A stretch of DNA of 64,000 nucleotides from Gemmatimonadales bacterium (GTDB lineage Bacteria; Gemmatimonadota; Gemmatimonadetes; Gemmatimonadales; GWC2-71-9), in contig DATAOI010000005.1 of assembly GCA_036265815.1 (NCBI GenBank), positions 62,001 to 126,000 of the forward strand, written 5' to 3'. Each line of letters opens with the position of its first letter. The first letter of the stretch is position 1. The position numbers were made by a program, and so were the translations under genes. Shown piece by piece: positions 37,730 to 47,935 of the stretch. The notes below the pieces were generated by a model. That model saw nothing but the letters and a program-made list of their open reading frames with translations, was not told where the DNA came from and did no database searches.

Positions 37730-37952
37730 GGTGCCTCGGCACGAATAGGAGGTGGGAGAGTTCCCACATCACTTTGCGGCTGAACGATTTAAACTAGTGA
37801 GCCCCGGTGGGTGACACAAGTTGCACGAGGCGGGCTCGTCAGCCCTGACCGTGGCCACCCGGGCCGCCGCAAGCAGCGCGCCGCTACGCTTGACTTGGTC
37901 ATCGGGAGCGCCGACCTTACCCGAGGATTCCCCGTGGCCCCAGGAGGTCGTC

Positions 37953-38465
37953 CTGTCAAGCTCGGAACCGTCCTCACGTAGAACATTCCTCAGAACCGTC
38001 GGACTCGTGTGGGCCGGTCTCTTGGGAGGGCAGCGCCTCCTCGCCCAGGAGCGGCTGCTCCTGCTGCCGGAGCGCTGGTCCGATCCGACGGACCCCGAGG
38101 TGCCGAACGAGGAGGTCGCCCGGATCCTCCGGACCGTGGTGGGCGATCGTCCCATCCGAAAGGGACGGCTCTCGCTGGACATGCCGGCCGTGGCGGAGGA
38201 TGGACGGGTGGTCCCGGTCGTGATCGAGAGCGACCTGCCGATGACCCCGGAGCAGCACGTCACCGCCGTTCATCTGATCGTCGATCACAACCCCGACCCG
38301 CATCTCGCCGTCTTTCACCTGACGCCGGCCATTGGTAGCGTCGCATTGGAGACCCGGATCAAGATGAAGCGCACCACCTGGGTGCGGGCCATCCTGGAGA
38401 CCAGCACCGGCGAGATCTGGGGCGCCTACGCCCACGTGATCGTGTCCCTGAACGGATGCGGATGA
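37953..38465 (+). CDS. soxY: Thiosulfate-oxidation carrier subunit SoxY
   Basis: 170 residues if it begins at the CTG at 37953, which has a perfect AGGAGG five bases upstream and leaves a compact Tat signal (SSRRTFLRTVGLVWAGLLGG). The frame is open back to 37821 with TTG candidates but no such ribosome site. The mature domain (IRKGRLSLDMPAVAEDGRVV...PVVIES) is SoxY, and the C-terminus ends in NGCG; the Cys carries the covalent sulfur intermediate (GGCGG in model proteins). It overlaps soxZ. Divergent from the sphingolipid operon. Confidence 0.85.
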   Translation: MSSSEPSSRRTFLRTVGLVWAGLLGGQRLLAQERLLLLPERWSDPTDPEVPNEEVARILRTVVGDRPIRKGRLSLDMPAVAEDGRVVPVVIESDLPMTPEQHVTAVHLIVDHNPDPHLAVFHLTPAIGSVALETRIKMKRTTWVRAILETSTGEIWGAYAHVIVSLNGCG

Positions 38466-38806
38466 TGTCCGGCGCCCCCATCGGTGAAGCCAGGATCCGC
38501 CTGCCCGACCGGATCACCCGGGGTGAGGTTTTCAGGGTCACCTCCATCATCGCGCACCCGATGGACACCGGGTTCTTCCGCACCGCCGATGGCCGGCCGA
38601 TCCCCGCGTTCTTCATCAAGGACGTGGTCATCACTTACGGGGACCAGCCGGTCGCCCGGTTCGAGTGGACCTCGGGGATCAGTCGAGATCCGGTGGTGAG
38701 CTTTACCCTCCGGGCCGAGAAGGAGGCCCCGCTCACGATGGTGTGGACCGACTCGAAGGGCGGGGTCTACCGGCAGTCGGCCGACATCGCCTTCGCTTCG
38801 GCCTGA
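38462..38806 (+). CDS. soxZ: Sulfur-oxidation protein SoxZ
   Basis: 114 residues from the ATG overlapping the soxY stop (38465 is an adjacent alternative). Immunoglobulin-like SoxZ fold: EARIRLPDRITRGEVFRVTS, AHPMDTGFF, IPAFFIKDVVITY. It binds SoxY to form the carrier. No soxA, soxX, soxB or soxCD genes are in the window. Confidence 0.88.
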   Translation: MMSGAPIGEARIRLPDRITRGEVFRVTSIIAHPMDTGFFRTADGRPIPAFFIKDVVITYGDQPVARFEWTSGISRDPVVSFTLRAEKEAPLTMVWTDSKGGVYRQSADIAFASA

Positions 38807-38852
38807 CCGGCGCTGGCAGGTCGGCCCACCTTCCGATCGCCGGCTGTCCCGC

Positions 38853-39809
38853 GTGCTGCTTCCCCTCGCGCTCTTCGCCTACTCGCAGCTCGGTACCACT
38901 CCGTCCGCGGGAGATTCGCTCCGCGCTCCCCCCTTCGTCGCCCGCCGTCTGGCCGATGGGATCTACGCTGTCCCGGGCGACTCGGGACGCGGGTCCGAGG
39001 GGCGGCCAAACGCGGGATTCATCGTGACCGGGGAAGGGGTGATCGTGGTGGATGCGCTGGCGAGTCCACGACAGGGCCAGCAGCTCCTGCGCACCATCCG
39101 CCGGGTCACCCGCCAGCCGATCGTCTGGCTGGTGCTCACGCACCACCATCCGGACCATCACTTCGGGGCCATCATATTCCGCCGGGCCGGTGCCAAGGTC
39201 ATCGCCCATCCCGACGCACGCATCCTGGCTTCCGAAGCGGGTCCCGACGCGCTGGTGGCGGATTGGACACGGGTCATGGGGATCGATGCCATGCGGGGCT
39301 TCGAGTTTGCCGACGTGCCCGACCGTCCGGTTACCGGCACCGACACGCTGCACCTGGGCGGGCGAGTCGTCGTGATCACCCACCCGGGCGCGGGTCATAC
39401 GCCAGGCGATCTGATGATCTGGCTCCCGGCCGAGCGGGTGTTGTTCACCGGTGACATCCTGGTGGAGGACGGCGTCACGATGGTGGTGGACGGCAGCTCC
39501 CGCGAGCTGCTCCGGGCCCTCGCGGCCATCGACAGCCTCAACCCGCGAGTGGTGGTTCCGGGGCACGGCGCGATTCCCCGGGTGCCGGCCAAGCTGGTGG
39601 CCCGGACCAGAGAATACATCTCGGGGCTCGACGCGGACATGCGGACGGCGGTGGAGCGCGGAGTGCCGATGCAGCGCGCCATGAGCGCGCTCCCGCCGGC
39701 CGACGCGACCCGCCCGGTGTCGCTCAATTCTCGCCGGCGGCGCAACGCGGTGCGGGTCTACCTGGAGGAGGAGAAGGCGTATATGGGTCTGGGCGACTCA
39801 CTCCCATGA
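38853..39809 (+). CDS. Secreted metallo-beta-lactamase-fold hydrolase (SoxH-like)
   Basis: 318 residues from a GTG, with a likely N-terminal signal. The metal site is complete: THHHPDHHFG, the GHTPGDLMIW His, FTGDILVEDG Asp and VPGHGAIP His. This family includes SoxH-like hydrolases found beside soxYZ and quinoprotein dehydrogenases. Its substrate is not known; hydrolysis of a persulfide or thioester intermediate is a guess from context. Overlaps the rhodanese gene. Confidence 0.85.
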   Translation: MLLPLALFAYSQLGTTPSAGDSLRAPPFVARRLADGIYAVPGDSGRGSEGRPNAGFIVTGEGVIVVDALASPRQGQQLLRTIRRVTRQPIVWLVLTHHHPDHHFGAIIFRRAGAKVIAHPDARILASEAGPDALVADWTRVMGIDAMRGFEFADVPDRPVTGTDTLHLGGRVVVITHPGAGHTPGDLMIWLPAERVLFTGDILVEDGVTMVVDGSSRELLRALAAIDSLNPRVVVPGHGAIPRVPAKLVARTREYISGLDADMRTAVERGVPMQRAMSALPPADATRPVSLNSRRRRNAVRVYLEEEKAYMGLGDSLP

Positions 39810-40741
39810 CACGCCTCGGACGAGGGCTGCTCGGGATCGGCCTTCTGGTCGGGCTGGGATGCACCGGAAAGCCCACTGCAGCGCCGAGTCCCGTGGCGGG
39901 CTCGGCCCAGCCGAGGATTCTCTCCACTGAGGAGCTGGCACGCTGGCAGGCGGAGGGTACGGTGCTGGTGATCGACGTCCGCACCGACGTGTTCACCTAT
40001 CTCAAGGGGCACCTGCCCGGCGCGGAGTACCTCAATACCGAGACGATCCGGGCCAGCGAAGGGGGGATACCGACGCGGCTGCTGTCGGGCCAGGAGTACG
40101 CCGAGCTCTTCTCCCGGCTGGGGATCAGCCCGGAGCAGCCTGTGGTGATCTACAGCGCCGGGGAGACCCACAACATCGATGCGACCTTCCTGGCCTATCT
40201 CCTGGCGGCGTTCGGACATCCCAAGGTGTACGTGCTGGACGGCGGATACTTCAAGTGGGAGCTGGAGCAGCGGCCCATCGCGCGACGCTATCCGCGGATT
40301 CCGCTCACGCGGTTCCCCGCCGCACCCTTCCACCCGGAGACCGCTTCTCTGGAGGACATTCAGGGTGCGCTTCGGACCGGTGATGCCGTGTTGGTCGACG
40401 CCCGGCCACCCGATCAATTTGCGGGAGAGGCGGGAGCCCAGATGCGCCGGGGCCACATTCCGGGGGCGGTCAATCACTACTGGCAGGATGACCTGACCCA
40501 GGCGGGGTTCGGCCACGTGTGGAAGAGCCTTGACCAGCTGCGCGCAGGGTACAGGGCGCAGGGCATCACGCCGGACAAGAGCATCATCGCCTACTGCAAC
40601 AGCGCCACCGAGGCGAGCCACGTCTACTTCACCCTGCGGTACCTGCTGGGTTATTCCCGGGTGCGCATCTACGTGGGATCCTGGACCGAGTGGGCCGAGC
40701 GGGAGGACCTGCCGATCGAGATCGGCACGTCCGCCCGCTGA
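39806..40741 (+). CDS. Double-rhodanese lipoprotein sulfurtransferase
   Basis: 311 residues, overlapping the previous gene by ATGA. Lipoprotein signal ending VGLGC, then two rhodanese domains. The first (LVIDVRTDVFTYLKGHLPGAEYL) has Ser/Ala where the active-site Cys should be (VVIYSAGETHN); the second (VLVDARPPDQF...GHIPGAVNHYW) keeps the Cys in IIAYCNSATEASH. This is the thiosulfate/3-mercaptopyruvate sulfurtransferase layout. Anchored outside the membrane, it could load or unload sulfane sulfur on SoxYZ. Confidence 0.88.
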   Translation: MTRLGRGLLGIGLLVGLGCTGKPTAAPSPVAGSAQPRILSTEELARWQAEGTVLVIDVRTDVFTYLKGHLPGAEYLNTETIRASEGGIPTRLLSGQEYAELFSRLGISPEQPVVIYSAGETHNIDATFLAYLLAAFGHPKVYVLDGGYFKWELEQRPIARRYPRIPLTRFPAAPFHPETASLEDIQGALRTGDAVLVDARPPDQFAGEAGAQMRRGHIPGAVNHYWQDDLTQAGFGHVWKSLDQLRAGYRAQGITPDKSIIAYCNSATEASHVYFTLRYLLGYSRVRIYVGSWTEWAEREDLPIEIGTSAR

Positions 40742-40748
40742 GCAGCGC

Positions 40749-42182
40749 CTAGCGCATCGCGATGCCGCTGCGGAGCTGTCCCGGCCGCCAGATGCGACCG
40801 CCGCGCATGACCCACTCCACCGCTTCCAGATTGTCGAGATTGACCAAGGGATTCGCGCTCAAGAGCACCAGGTCGGCGTAGTGCCCGACCTCAATGGTTC
40901 CGATCTGGCCGCCGGGCTCGCCGCCGATGGCCCGAGCCGCGTCTCGGGTGGCAGCGAGCAGCGCCGCGGTGGGCGAGAGACCGATGGAGTCCACCAGCAA
41001 CCGCATATTCCCGAAGACCGAGGCCCGGTCTCCGACGGGGCCATACGCCACGTGGTCGCTCCCCGCGCTGATCCGCACGCCCCGGCGCACGGCCTCACGG
41101 GTGACCTCCATACCGAATCCGGACGCGGCGCGCGCGTAGCTCTCCTGCAGTGAAGGGATGTGCCGCCGCCTGGCGTCGAACGACGCCACGCTGTGCTGGA
41201 CCGCGTCGAGCGTCGGCTCGAACATGGTTCCCAGCCGTGCCATGGTGTCGAGCGCAGCGAGAACGCGGGGATCGTGCGCGGCGGCCACCGTGGCGACCCG
41301 GGCAGTGGCGATCTGCAGGTCGCCGTCTTTGACCAGCGTGTCCCGCTCTTCTATGGTGAACAGCTCTCCGGCCAGACCGGCGGCGTGGACCACGCCGTCC
41401 TGGCCCGCCGAGGCTTGCTCACGAACGCTGGCCGGCTGCACCCAGGCGTGGCCCCATACCGGCATGCCGGCCCGATGGGCCGCCGCGACCAGTTGGCGGA
41501 CCGAGCCGCTGTCGAGCTGAGCGTAGAGCTTGAGACCCATCGCCCCGACTTCCCGGGCCGTGGCAACGATCTGATCCGGATTATCTCCCGGATTGAACTG
41601 GAGCGGCGTCCACCCGAGCCACTGCATGATGACGGCAGGCGCCTGCCGCAGCACGGCGCCTCGGGCCGTCTCGGTGGCCCGGAAGCCGTTGAAGAAGAAG
41701 CGACGGCCCGCCACCAGCTGCATGGCGTAGACCCGGGGCGACGCGGGTATCGCATTCACCCTGGCCAGCAGCTCCGCCGGATTGGTCCCCATGTCACGCA
41801 CGGTCGTGACGCCCTGGGCCAGCAGGTCGCGCAGGTCGAGCGCGAGGTCCTGGCCGGCGCTGCCATTGGTCAAGAACAGCAGGTGCACATGGCTGTCGAT
41901 GATGCCGGGAATCAGATAACGGCCCTGTCCGTCGATGACCCGGGCGCCGCGGGGAACCGGGCACTCCGCGGCGGCACCGGCGCAGAGGATCCGATCGGCG
42001 CGGATGAGCGTGACGGCGTGAGGCACCGGCCCGCGGCCAGTGCCGTCCCATAGGGTGGCGCCGACGATAGCCACCGTGGAATTGATCGGCTTGGGCTCGG
42101 TGACGTGTACCCGGTGCGGCGCGCACGAGGCGGCCGACACCGCCAACAGCAGGGCAGGAAAATGCGAGACGAGGGGCTTCAT
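40749..42182 (-). CDS. Lipoprotein amidohydrolase (imidazolonepropionase/prolidase-like)
   Basis: 477 residues from the ATG at 42182; an upstream open extension is not supported. Lipoprotein signal ending AVSAASC. Amidohydrolase fold: composite N-terminal beta domain, DSHVHLL metal-binding His pair, RVISAGSDH-type Asp near the C-terminus (RRGVRISAGSDHVAYG) and the closing IEVGHYADLVLLSANPL that marks the family. The mid-barrel His (WGHAWVQ) is present. Substrate unknown; members hydrolyse cyclic amides and dipeptides. Converges on the rhodanese gene. Confidence 0.85.
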   Translation of the reverse strand: MKPLVSHFPALLLAVSAASCAPHRVHVTEPKPINSTVAIVGATLWDGTGRGPVPHAVTLIRADRILCAGAAAECPVPRGARVIDGQGRYLIPGIIDSHVHLLFLTNGSAGQDLALDLRDLLAQGVTTVRDMGTNPAELLARVNAIPASPRVYAMQLVAGRRFFFNGFRATETARGAVLRQAPAVIMQWLGWTPLQFNPGDNPDQIVATAREVGAMGLKLYAQLDSGSVRQLVAAAHRAGMPVWGHAWVQPASVREQASAGQDGVVHAAGLAGELFTIEERDTLVKDGDLQIATARVATVAAAHDPRVLAALDTMARLGTMFEPTLDAVQHSVASFDARRRHIPSLQESYARAASGFGMEVTREAVRRGVRISAGSDHVAYGPVGDRASVFGNMRLLVDSIGLSPTAALLAATRDAARAIGGEPGGQIGTIEVGHYADLVLLSANPLVNLDNLEAVEWVMRGGRIWRPGQLRSGIAMR

Positions 42183-42491
42183 CGCGGTCGCGCTCCGTGC
42201 ACGGCGGGGGTCCGCCGCCGCGTACGCGACGCCGCGGGACGCCCTGACACACTCATGATGCCACGAAACGAACAGCCGAGCGGTGACAGCCGCTCGGGCC
42301 GCGGCGTGACCCGGGCCACTATGGCCCAGGGCTGATGCAGACCGTAACCCATTGCCCGCCTCGGGGATGATTTTCCCGGGAGCGGGCACGCGGGAATGCT
42401 GTTTCGTACCAGGAATGTACCTTCACCCGTACTGATACCAACGGCAGCACCGCCTGAACGGTTCCGCTGAAGGACTCCAGCACCCCATCGT
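42183..42491. other. Intergenic region between amidohydrolase and hemB
   Basis: About 309 bp. It holds a perfect hairpin CCGAGCGG-TGACAG-CCGCTCGG (42276-42297) without a U-tract. I saw no convincing gene; promoters for both flanking genes should lie here but no strong boxes stand out. Confidence 0.5.
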
Positions 42492-43526
42492 ATGCGGTTG
42501 CGGCGGCGCCCCGCGCTCCCTAGTCTTCCCTCCGTGTCCTCCCCCGAGATCCTCCGTCCCAGACGCCGCCGTCGCACCGAGGCCATGCGGCAGCTGGTCC
42601 GCGAGCACGAGTTGAGCCCCGGCGACCTGATCCAGCCGGTATTCGTGGTGCATGGCCGCGACGTCGAGCGGGAAATCGCATCGATGCCGGGTGTCTTTCA
42701 TCTCTCGGTCGACGGCCCCCTCGACCGTGAGGCGGAGCGGCTCGAGGCGCTGGGCATTCCCGGACTCATCCTCTTCGGACTTCCCGCCGCCAAGGACGAG
42801 ATCGGCTCGGAGAACTACGCGGCCGACGGCATCGTCCAGCAGGCGTTGCGCCAGTTGAAGGCGCGGCACCCCGGCCTGCTGCTCTTCACCGACGTCTGCT
42901 GCTGCGAGTACACCAGCCACGGCCACTGCGGCATCCTGCGGGACGGCTCGGTGGACAACGATGCCACACTGGCCGTCCTCGGCCGCGTGGCCGTGAGCCA
43001 CGCCGAGGCAGGGGCGGACATCGTCGCGCCCAGTGGGATGATGGACGGCATGGTGGGAGCCATCCGGAGCGCGCTCGACCAGGCGAGCTTCACCGAGCGG
43101 GGGATCTTGAGCTACGCGGTCAAGTACGCGAGTGCGTTCTATGGTCCGTTCCGCGAAGCGGCAGACAGCGCGCCCGCGTTCGGCGACCGACGGCAGTACC
43201 AGATGGATCCGGCCAACGTGCGGGAGGCGGTGCTGGAAGCTTCCCTGGACGAGGCCCAGGGCGCCGACATGCTCATGGTCAAGCCGGCGCTCGCCTACCT
43301 CGACGTGGTGCGGGCGGTACGGGAGCGGACCACGCTGCCGCTGCTGGCCTACAACGTCAGCGGCGAGTATTCGATGGTGAAGGCCGCCGCGGCCCAGGGC
43401 TGGATCGACGAGCGCGGTGTGGTGCTCGAGGCCATGCTGGGCATGCGCCGCGCAGGTGCGGACGCGATCATCACCTATCATGCGAAGGATGTCGCGGCCT
43501 GGCTCGCCGGGGACACCAGCCGATGA
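42492..43526 (+). CDS. hemB: Porphobilinogen synthase (delta-aminolevulinate dehydratase)
   Basis: 344 residues from the ATG at 42492; a GTG at 42534 would give the more usual N-terminus ([20 protein letters not shown]) and may be the true start. It joins two 5-aminolevulinate molecules. The zinc site is of the Cys-rich type ([16 protein letters not shown]), and the Schiff-base Lys are in [13 protein letters not shown] and [12 protein letters not shown]. First gene of a seven-gene haem operon; it overlaps hemL by ATGA. Confidence 0.95.
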   Translation: MRLRRRPALPSLPSVSSPEILRPRRRRRTEAMRQLVREHELSPGDLIQPVFVVHGRDVEREIASMPGVFHLSVDGPLDREAERLEALGIPGLILFGLPAAKDEIGSENYAADGIVQQALRQLKARHPGLLLFTDVCCCEYTSHGHCGILRDGSVDNDATLAVLGRVAVSHAEAGADIVAPSGMMDGMVGAIRSALDQASFTERGILSYAVKYASAFYGPFREAADSAPAFGDRRQYQMDPANVREAVLEASLDEAQGADMLMVKPALAYLDVVRAVRERTTLPLLAYNVSGEYSMVKAAAAQGWIDERGVVLEAMLGMRRAGADAIITYHAKDVAAWLAGDTSR

Positions 43527-44824
43527 CCGAGGTACGCTCCGCTCGATCGAGCTCCGTCTCGGAGCGGCTCTTCGCGGCCGCCCGCAGGGTCCTGCCCGGC
43601 GGTGTCAACAGCCCGGTTCGCGCCTTTCGCGGCGTGGGTGGGACGCCGCGGTTCATCGAGCGGGGTGAGGGCGCCTGGCTGGTCGACGCCGACGGAAATC
43701 GCTACGTCGACCTGGTCCTGTCCTGGGGACCGCTGATCCTGGGACACGCCCATCCCGAGGTGCTCGAAGCCGTCGTCGCCGCCGCGGGGCGGGGCACCAC
43801 CTTCGGTGCGCCGACCGAGCTGGAAGTCCGACTGGCGCAGGTCGTGGTGGACACCTTCCCCGCGCTCGAGATGGTGCGGTTCGTCAGCTCCGGCACCGAG
43901 GCGGCAATGAGTGCCGTCCGGCTCGCCCGCGCCGCCACCGGCCGCAGGTTGATCCTCAAGTTCGACGGCTGCTATCACGGTCACGCGGACGCGCTCCTGG
44001 CCGCCGCCGGATCGGGCGTCGCCACGCTGGGACTGCCGGACTCGCCCGGCGTGACTCCGGCCACGGTGGCCGATACGATCATCGCCCCGTTCAACGACCT
44101 CGCGGCCGTGGAGGCGATCTTCGCCACCCGCGGCGAGGAGATGGCGGCGGTCCTGGTCGAGCCGGTGGCCGGGAACATGGGCGTAGTGCCGCCGGTGCCC
44201 GGGTTTCTCGAAGGACTCCGCGCAATCACCCGGCGCACCGGGGCGCTGCTGGTCTTCGATGAGGTGATGACCGGCTGGCGAGTGCACCGGCAGGGCGCCC
44301 AGGTGCTGTACGGCATCGACCCCGATCTCACCATCCTGGGGAAGGTGATCGGTGGCGGACTGCCGGCCGCCGCGTACGGCGGCTCCCGCGCGCTCATGGA
44401 GCAGATCGCGCCGGCCGGGCCGGTCTATCAGGCCGGGACGCTGTCCGGCAACCCATTGGCCATGGCCGCCGGCATCGCGACTCTCGACGTCCTCTCGCGT
44501 CCCGGCGTGTGGGACCGGGCCGAAGACTGGGCTCGCCGGGCCGAGCAGGCCATCCTCGCCGCGGCGTCCGGCGCCGGCGTGATGGTGACTGTGCAGCGCG
44601 TCGGGACCATGCTCACGCCGTTCTTCTCCTCCGAGCCGGTGCGCGACTACGCGGCCGCGCGCCGGAGCGACCGGGCCGCCTACGCCGCCTTCTTCCATGC
44701 GATGCTCGACGGCGGCGTGTATCTGGCGCCGTCGGCCTTCGAGGCCGCGTTTACCTCGACCGTGCACGGCGCGGCCGAGCTCGCGACGCTCGAGGCGGCG
44801 CTGGCCTCGGCATGGCCGCGATAG
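43523..44824 (+). CDS. hemL: Glutamate-1-semialdehyde 2,1-aminomutase
   Basis: 433 residues. PLP enzyme making 5-aminolevulinate from glutamate-1-semialdehyde, so the organism uses the C5 pathway. Seen: [48 protein letters not shown] and the PLP Lys in [16 protein letters not shown]. Its partner hemA is not in the window. The end overlaps hemY. Confidence 0.96.
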   Translation: MTEVRSARSSSVSERLFAAARRVLPGGVNSPVRAFRGVGGTPRFIERGEGAWLVDADGNRYVDLVLSWGPLILGHAHPEVLEAVVAAAGRGTTFGAPTELEVRLAQVVVDTFPALEMVRFVSSGTEAAMSAVRLARAATGRRLILKFDGCYHGHADALLAAAGSGVATLGLPDSPGVTPATVADTIIAPFNDLAAVEAIFATRGEEMAAVLVEPVAGNMGVVPPVPGFLEGLRAITRRTGALLVFDEVMTGWRVHRQGAQVLYGIDPDLTILGKVIGGGLPAAAYGGSRALMEQIAPAGPVYQAGTLSGNPLAMAAGIATLDVLSRPGVWDRAEDWARRAEQAILAAASGAGVMVTVQRVGTMLTPFFSSEPVRDYAAARRSDRAAYAAFFHAMLDGGVYLAPSAFEAAFTSTVHGAAELATLEAALASAWPR

Positions 44825-46200
44825 CCATCATCGGGGCCGGGGTGGCCGGCCTCACGGCTGCCTTCCGGCTCAAGCGGCGCGGCGTCAGGGTGGTGGTCTA
44901 CGAGGCGACGGAACGCGTGGGCGGCGTGATCCTCACGGAACGGCGGGAGGGTTACGTGGCGGAGCTGGGACCGAGCTCGCTCGCCGCGCCCGCGGCCCCG
45001 GTCCGCGCCCTGCTCGACGAGTTGGGTCTCCGGGCCAGTCTCATCGCCGCCTCGCCCGAGGCGCGGCACCGGTACATCGCGAAGAAGGGAAGGCTCCTGG
45101 CCCTCCCGACCTCGCCTCCCGAGCTTCTCACCACGCGACTGCTCTCCAATACCGCCAAGCTCGCCGTATTCGGGGAGCCGCTGGTCGACGCGAGCGACTC
45201 GCCGATGGAAGAGAGCGTCGGGGCCTTCGTCCGGCGGCGGTTCAATCAGGAAGTGCTCGATTACGTCGCCAACCCGTTCGTCGCAGGCGTGTTCGCGGGC
45301 GATCCGGAACAGCTCTCGGTCCGGCTGGCGCTGCCCAAGCTGGCCGCCCTGGAGCGGAGTCACGGGTCGGTGATCAGGGCGCTGGCCGGGATGGCGAGGC
45401 CCCGCCGGCGTGAGGAGGAAGGCGAAGCCGCGGGCGACGGCCTGGTTTCGTTCCGGACCGGACTGCAGGAGCTGCCTGCGGCGTTTGCCCGCGAGCTCCG
45501 CTCGGAGATCCGGCTCAAGTCCCCCGTCACCCAGCTCCGGCGAGGACCCAAGGGCTGGACCGTGGGCGCCGCCTTCCAGCCGGCCGAGCTGTACGACGGC
45601 GTGGTGTACGCCGCGCCGGCGCACTGCATCGACGACATCGATCTGGAGTTCGCCGGCGGCGATCGGCTGAAGACGCTCGCCAGCATCACCCACCCGCCGA
45701 TCGGCGTCCTGGTGCTGGGCTTCCGCCGGGAAGACGTGACCCATCCGCTCGACGGGTTCGGCTTTCTGGTGCCTGAAGTGGAGCGCCGGAGCGTACTGGG
45801 CGTGATCTTCTCCTCCACCCTCTTTCCCGGCCGTGCGCCCGAGGGCCACGTCACCCTCACCACGTTCGTCGGCGGCGTCAGGAACCCCGACCTGGCGCAC
45901 GCCGACCTGCCCACCATCACGGCGCGGGCGATGCACGATCTCCACGCCCTTCTGGGAGTCAAAGGCGAGGCGACGTTTCGCAGCTTCCAGCTCTGGCCCA
46001 AGGCGATCCCGCAGTACGATCTCACCTACGGTCGCTACAAGGACGTCATGGACGAGGTGGAGCGCCGGAACCCGGGGCTCGCGCTGGCCGGCTCGTACCG
46101 CGAAGGGGTGGCGGTCGGCGAGGTGATAACGTCGGGCGAGGAGGCGGCCGGCCGGCTGATCGAGCGGCTCGAAGCGGATGCGGCCGCAGGCACGCGGTGA
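44812..46200 (+). CDS. hemY: Oxygen-dependent protoporphyrinogen oxidase (FAD)
   Basis: 462 residues from the ATG at 44812, inside the last codons of hemL. FAD-binding [17 protein letters not shown] and the ERVGG motif at the N-terminus; the middle [23 protein letters not shown] and C-terminal [18 protein letters not shown] are typical of this family. It oxidises the porphyrinogen ring. With hemF in the same operon the protoporphyrinogen route is implied rather than the coproporphyrin-dependent route. Confidence 0.92.
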   Translation: MAAIAIIGAGVAGLTAAFRLKRRGVRVVVYEATERVGGVILTERREGYVAELGPSSLAAPAAPVRALLDELGLRASLIAASPEARHRYIAKKGRLLALPTSPPELLTTRLLSNTAKLAVFGEPLVDASDSPMEESVGAFVRRRFNQEVLDYVANPFVAGVFAGDPEQLSVRLALPKLAALERSHGSVIRALAGMARPRRREEEGEAAGDGLVSFRTGLQELPAAFARELRSEIRLKSPVTQLRRGPKGWTVGAAFQPAELYDGVVYAAPAHCIDDIDLEFAGGDRLKTLASITHPPIGVLVLGFRREDVTHPLDGFGFLVPEVERRSVLGVIFSSTLFPGRAPEGHVTLTTFVGGVRNPDLAHADLPTITARAMHDLHALLGVKGEATFRSFQLWPKAIPQYDLTYGRYKDVMDEVERRNPGLALAGSYREGVAVGEVITSGEEAAGRLIERLEADAAAGTR

Positions 46201-47168
46201 CGGTCGCGGCTTCGCTCAGGATCGGGACGCGGAGCAGCGCGCTGGCGCTCTGGCAGACGGAGCACGTCCGCGCCCTGCTGCACTCGGCCGGCCACCGGAC
46301 CGCGCGAGTCGAGATCCGGACCACGGGTGATCTGGTCCAGCAGGTCCCTCTCTCCCGGATCGGCAGCCGCGCCCTGTTCACCAGACAGATCGACGATGCC
46401 ATGCTCGAGGGCCGGATCGATCTGGCGGTGCATTCGCTCAAAGATCTCCCGACCACGCTTCCCACCGGCATCACCCTGGCGGCCATCAGCGAGCGGGAGG
46501 ATCCGACCGACGCGTTGGTGGGTCGGGGCCCCTGCCGCTGGGACCAGCTGCCGCAGGGCGGTCTGTTAGCCACCAGCAGTCTGCGGCGAAGGGCGCAGCT
46601 GCTGTACCTGCGCCGCGATCTCCGGGTGACCGATGTGCGCGGGAACGTGGACACCAGGCTGGCCAAGCTCGATGCTCAGCCCGAGTGGAGTGCCATCCTC
46701 CTCGCGACCGCCGGTCTGCTCCGGCTCGGCCTGGGCGGCCGGATCGGCGAGCGGCTCTCGCCGGCGTTGATGCTGCCGGCGCCGGGGCAGGGAGCGCTCG
46801 CGATCACGGTACCTGACGGCGACGCCTCCCTGGCGGCAGCCATTCGCGGCGCGCTGCACCACCGGGCGACCGCGCTCGCGGTTTCGGCGGAGCGTGCCTT
46901 CCTCCGGCGACTGGAAGGTGGGTGCCAGGTTCCGGTGGCGGCTCACGCCGAGCTTTCCGGTGCGGGTCGCGATCTTCGACTGCACGGCCGGGTGGTCAGT
47001 TTGGGCGGCGAGCGGGCCGTGGATGGCGTCGAGAGTGCGGAGGTCGTCGACGAGGCGGCGGCGGACGCGCTGGGCGTGGCGCTCGCCGAGCGGCTCCTCG
47101 CCGAAGGTGCGAGCGCGATCCTGGCCGAGGTGCGCGCCGCAACGGTTCCGGCCATACCGGAGCCCTGA
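46197..47168 (+). CDS. hemC: Porphobilinogen deaminase (hydroxymethylbilane synthase)
   Basis: 323 residues from a GTG overlapping hemY. RIGTRSSALALWQ, the HSLKDLPT motif and the dipyrromethane-cofactor Cys in LEGGCQVPVAAHA are all present. It builds the linear tetrapyrrole for HemD, which follows with a one-base overlap. Confidence 0.96.
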   Translation: MTVAASLRIGTRSSALALWQTEHVRALLHSAGHRTARVEIRTTGDLVQQVPLSRIGSRALFTRQIDDAMLEGRIDLAVHSLKDLPTTLPTGITLAAISEREDPTDALVGRGPCRWDQLPQGGLLATSSLRRRAQLLYLRRDLRVTDVRGNVDTRLAKLDAQPEWSAILLATAGLLRLGLGGRIGERLSPALMLPAPGQGALAITVPDGDASLAAAIRGALHHRATALAVSAERAFLRRLEGGCQVPVAAHAELSGAGRDLRLHGRVVSLGGERAVDGVESAEVVDEAAADALGVALAERLLAEGASAILAEVRAATVPAIPEP

Positions 47169-47920
47169 TGCGTGGCACCGTCGTGGTCACCGCGTCGGCA
47201 GGCACGTTCCCCGGCCTGCTGGCGGCGCTGCAGGCCATTCCGGTGGCGGTCGAGGAGCACCCGCTGATCTCCTTTGTCCCGCCGCTCGACTGGAGACCGG
47301 TCGATTCGGCGCTGGACCACCTGGACCGGTACGATGCGCTGGCATTCACCTCGCCGCGCTCGGCGCGGGCATTCATCGACCGCGTGCTGGGCGCGGGGAG
47401 GCAGGCGCGGCTCGAGCCGCCGCGCAGCCCGAGCGTGTGGGCCAGCGGCGTCGGCACGGCGGCGGCACTGGGCGATCTGTCCGTGCCGCTCCACACACCC
47501 GATGGGCGGCTCACCGGCTCGCTCGGCGCCGCGGGCGCCCTCGCCCGGGCGATGCTCGACGGCGGGGTCCGGGGCCCGGTGCTCTTCCCCTGCGGCGAGA
47601 TCCGGCGGGACGAGCTCCCGACCCGACTGCGCGATGACGGCATCGAGGTCGAGGAAGTGGTCTGCTACCGCTCGGTGCTGGCCGGCGAGGTCGAGGCACG
47701 CCGAGCGGTCGAGCGCGGGCAGGTGGTGGTGGTCGCGAGCCCAAGCGTCGCCGACCTGCTGGCCCGCGCCTGTCCCAGCGGGGCCCGGCCGGCCCTGCTC
47801 GCCGTCGGTCCGACGACCGCTGCGGCCGCACGCGCGTCCGGTTGGCCGCCCGCCGGCGTCGCCGCCCTCCCAACGGCGGAGGCACTCGCCGCCGGCGTTC
47901 GCACCCTGCTGTCCAGCTGA
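47168..47920 (+). CDS. hemD: Uroporphyrinogen-III synthase
   Basis: 250 residues. HemD proteins are poorly conserved; here the call rests on the two-domain pattern (ALAFTSPRSARAFIDRVL, then VCYRSVL...VVVASPSVADLLA and LLAVGPTTAAAARASGW) and on its position between hemC and hemE. It closes and inverts ring D of the bilane. Confidence 0.9.
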   Translation: MRGTVVVTASAGTFPGLLAALQAIPVAVEEHPLISFVPPLDWRPVDSALDHLDRYDALAFTSPRSARAFIDRVLGAGRQARLEPPRSPSVWASGVGTAAALGDLSVPLHTPDGRLTGSLGAAGALARAMLDGGVRGPVLFPCGEIRRDELPTRLRDDGIEVEEVVCYRSVLAGEVEARRAVERGQVVVVASPSVADLLARACPSGARPALLAVGPTTAAAARASGWPPAGVAALPTAEALAAGVRTLLSS

Positions 47921-47935
47921 CTGTCACGGGGGAGA

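Noticed and set aside
36528-37772. Upstream extension of the acyltransferase frame (open to 37772)
   Set aside because: This part overlaps spt in another frame, is Arg/Gly-rich without structure, and the TTG at 36527 coupled to the spt stop explains the real start.
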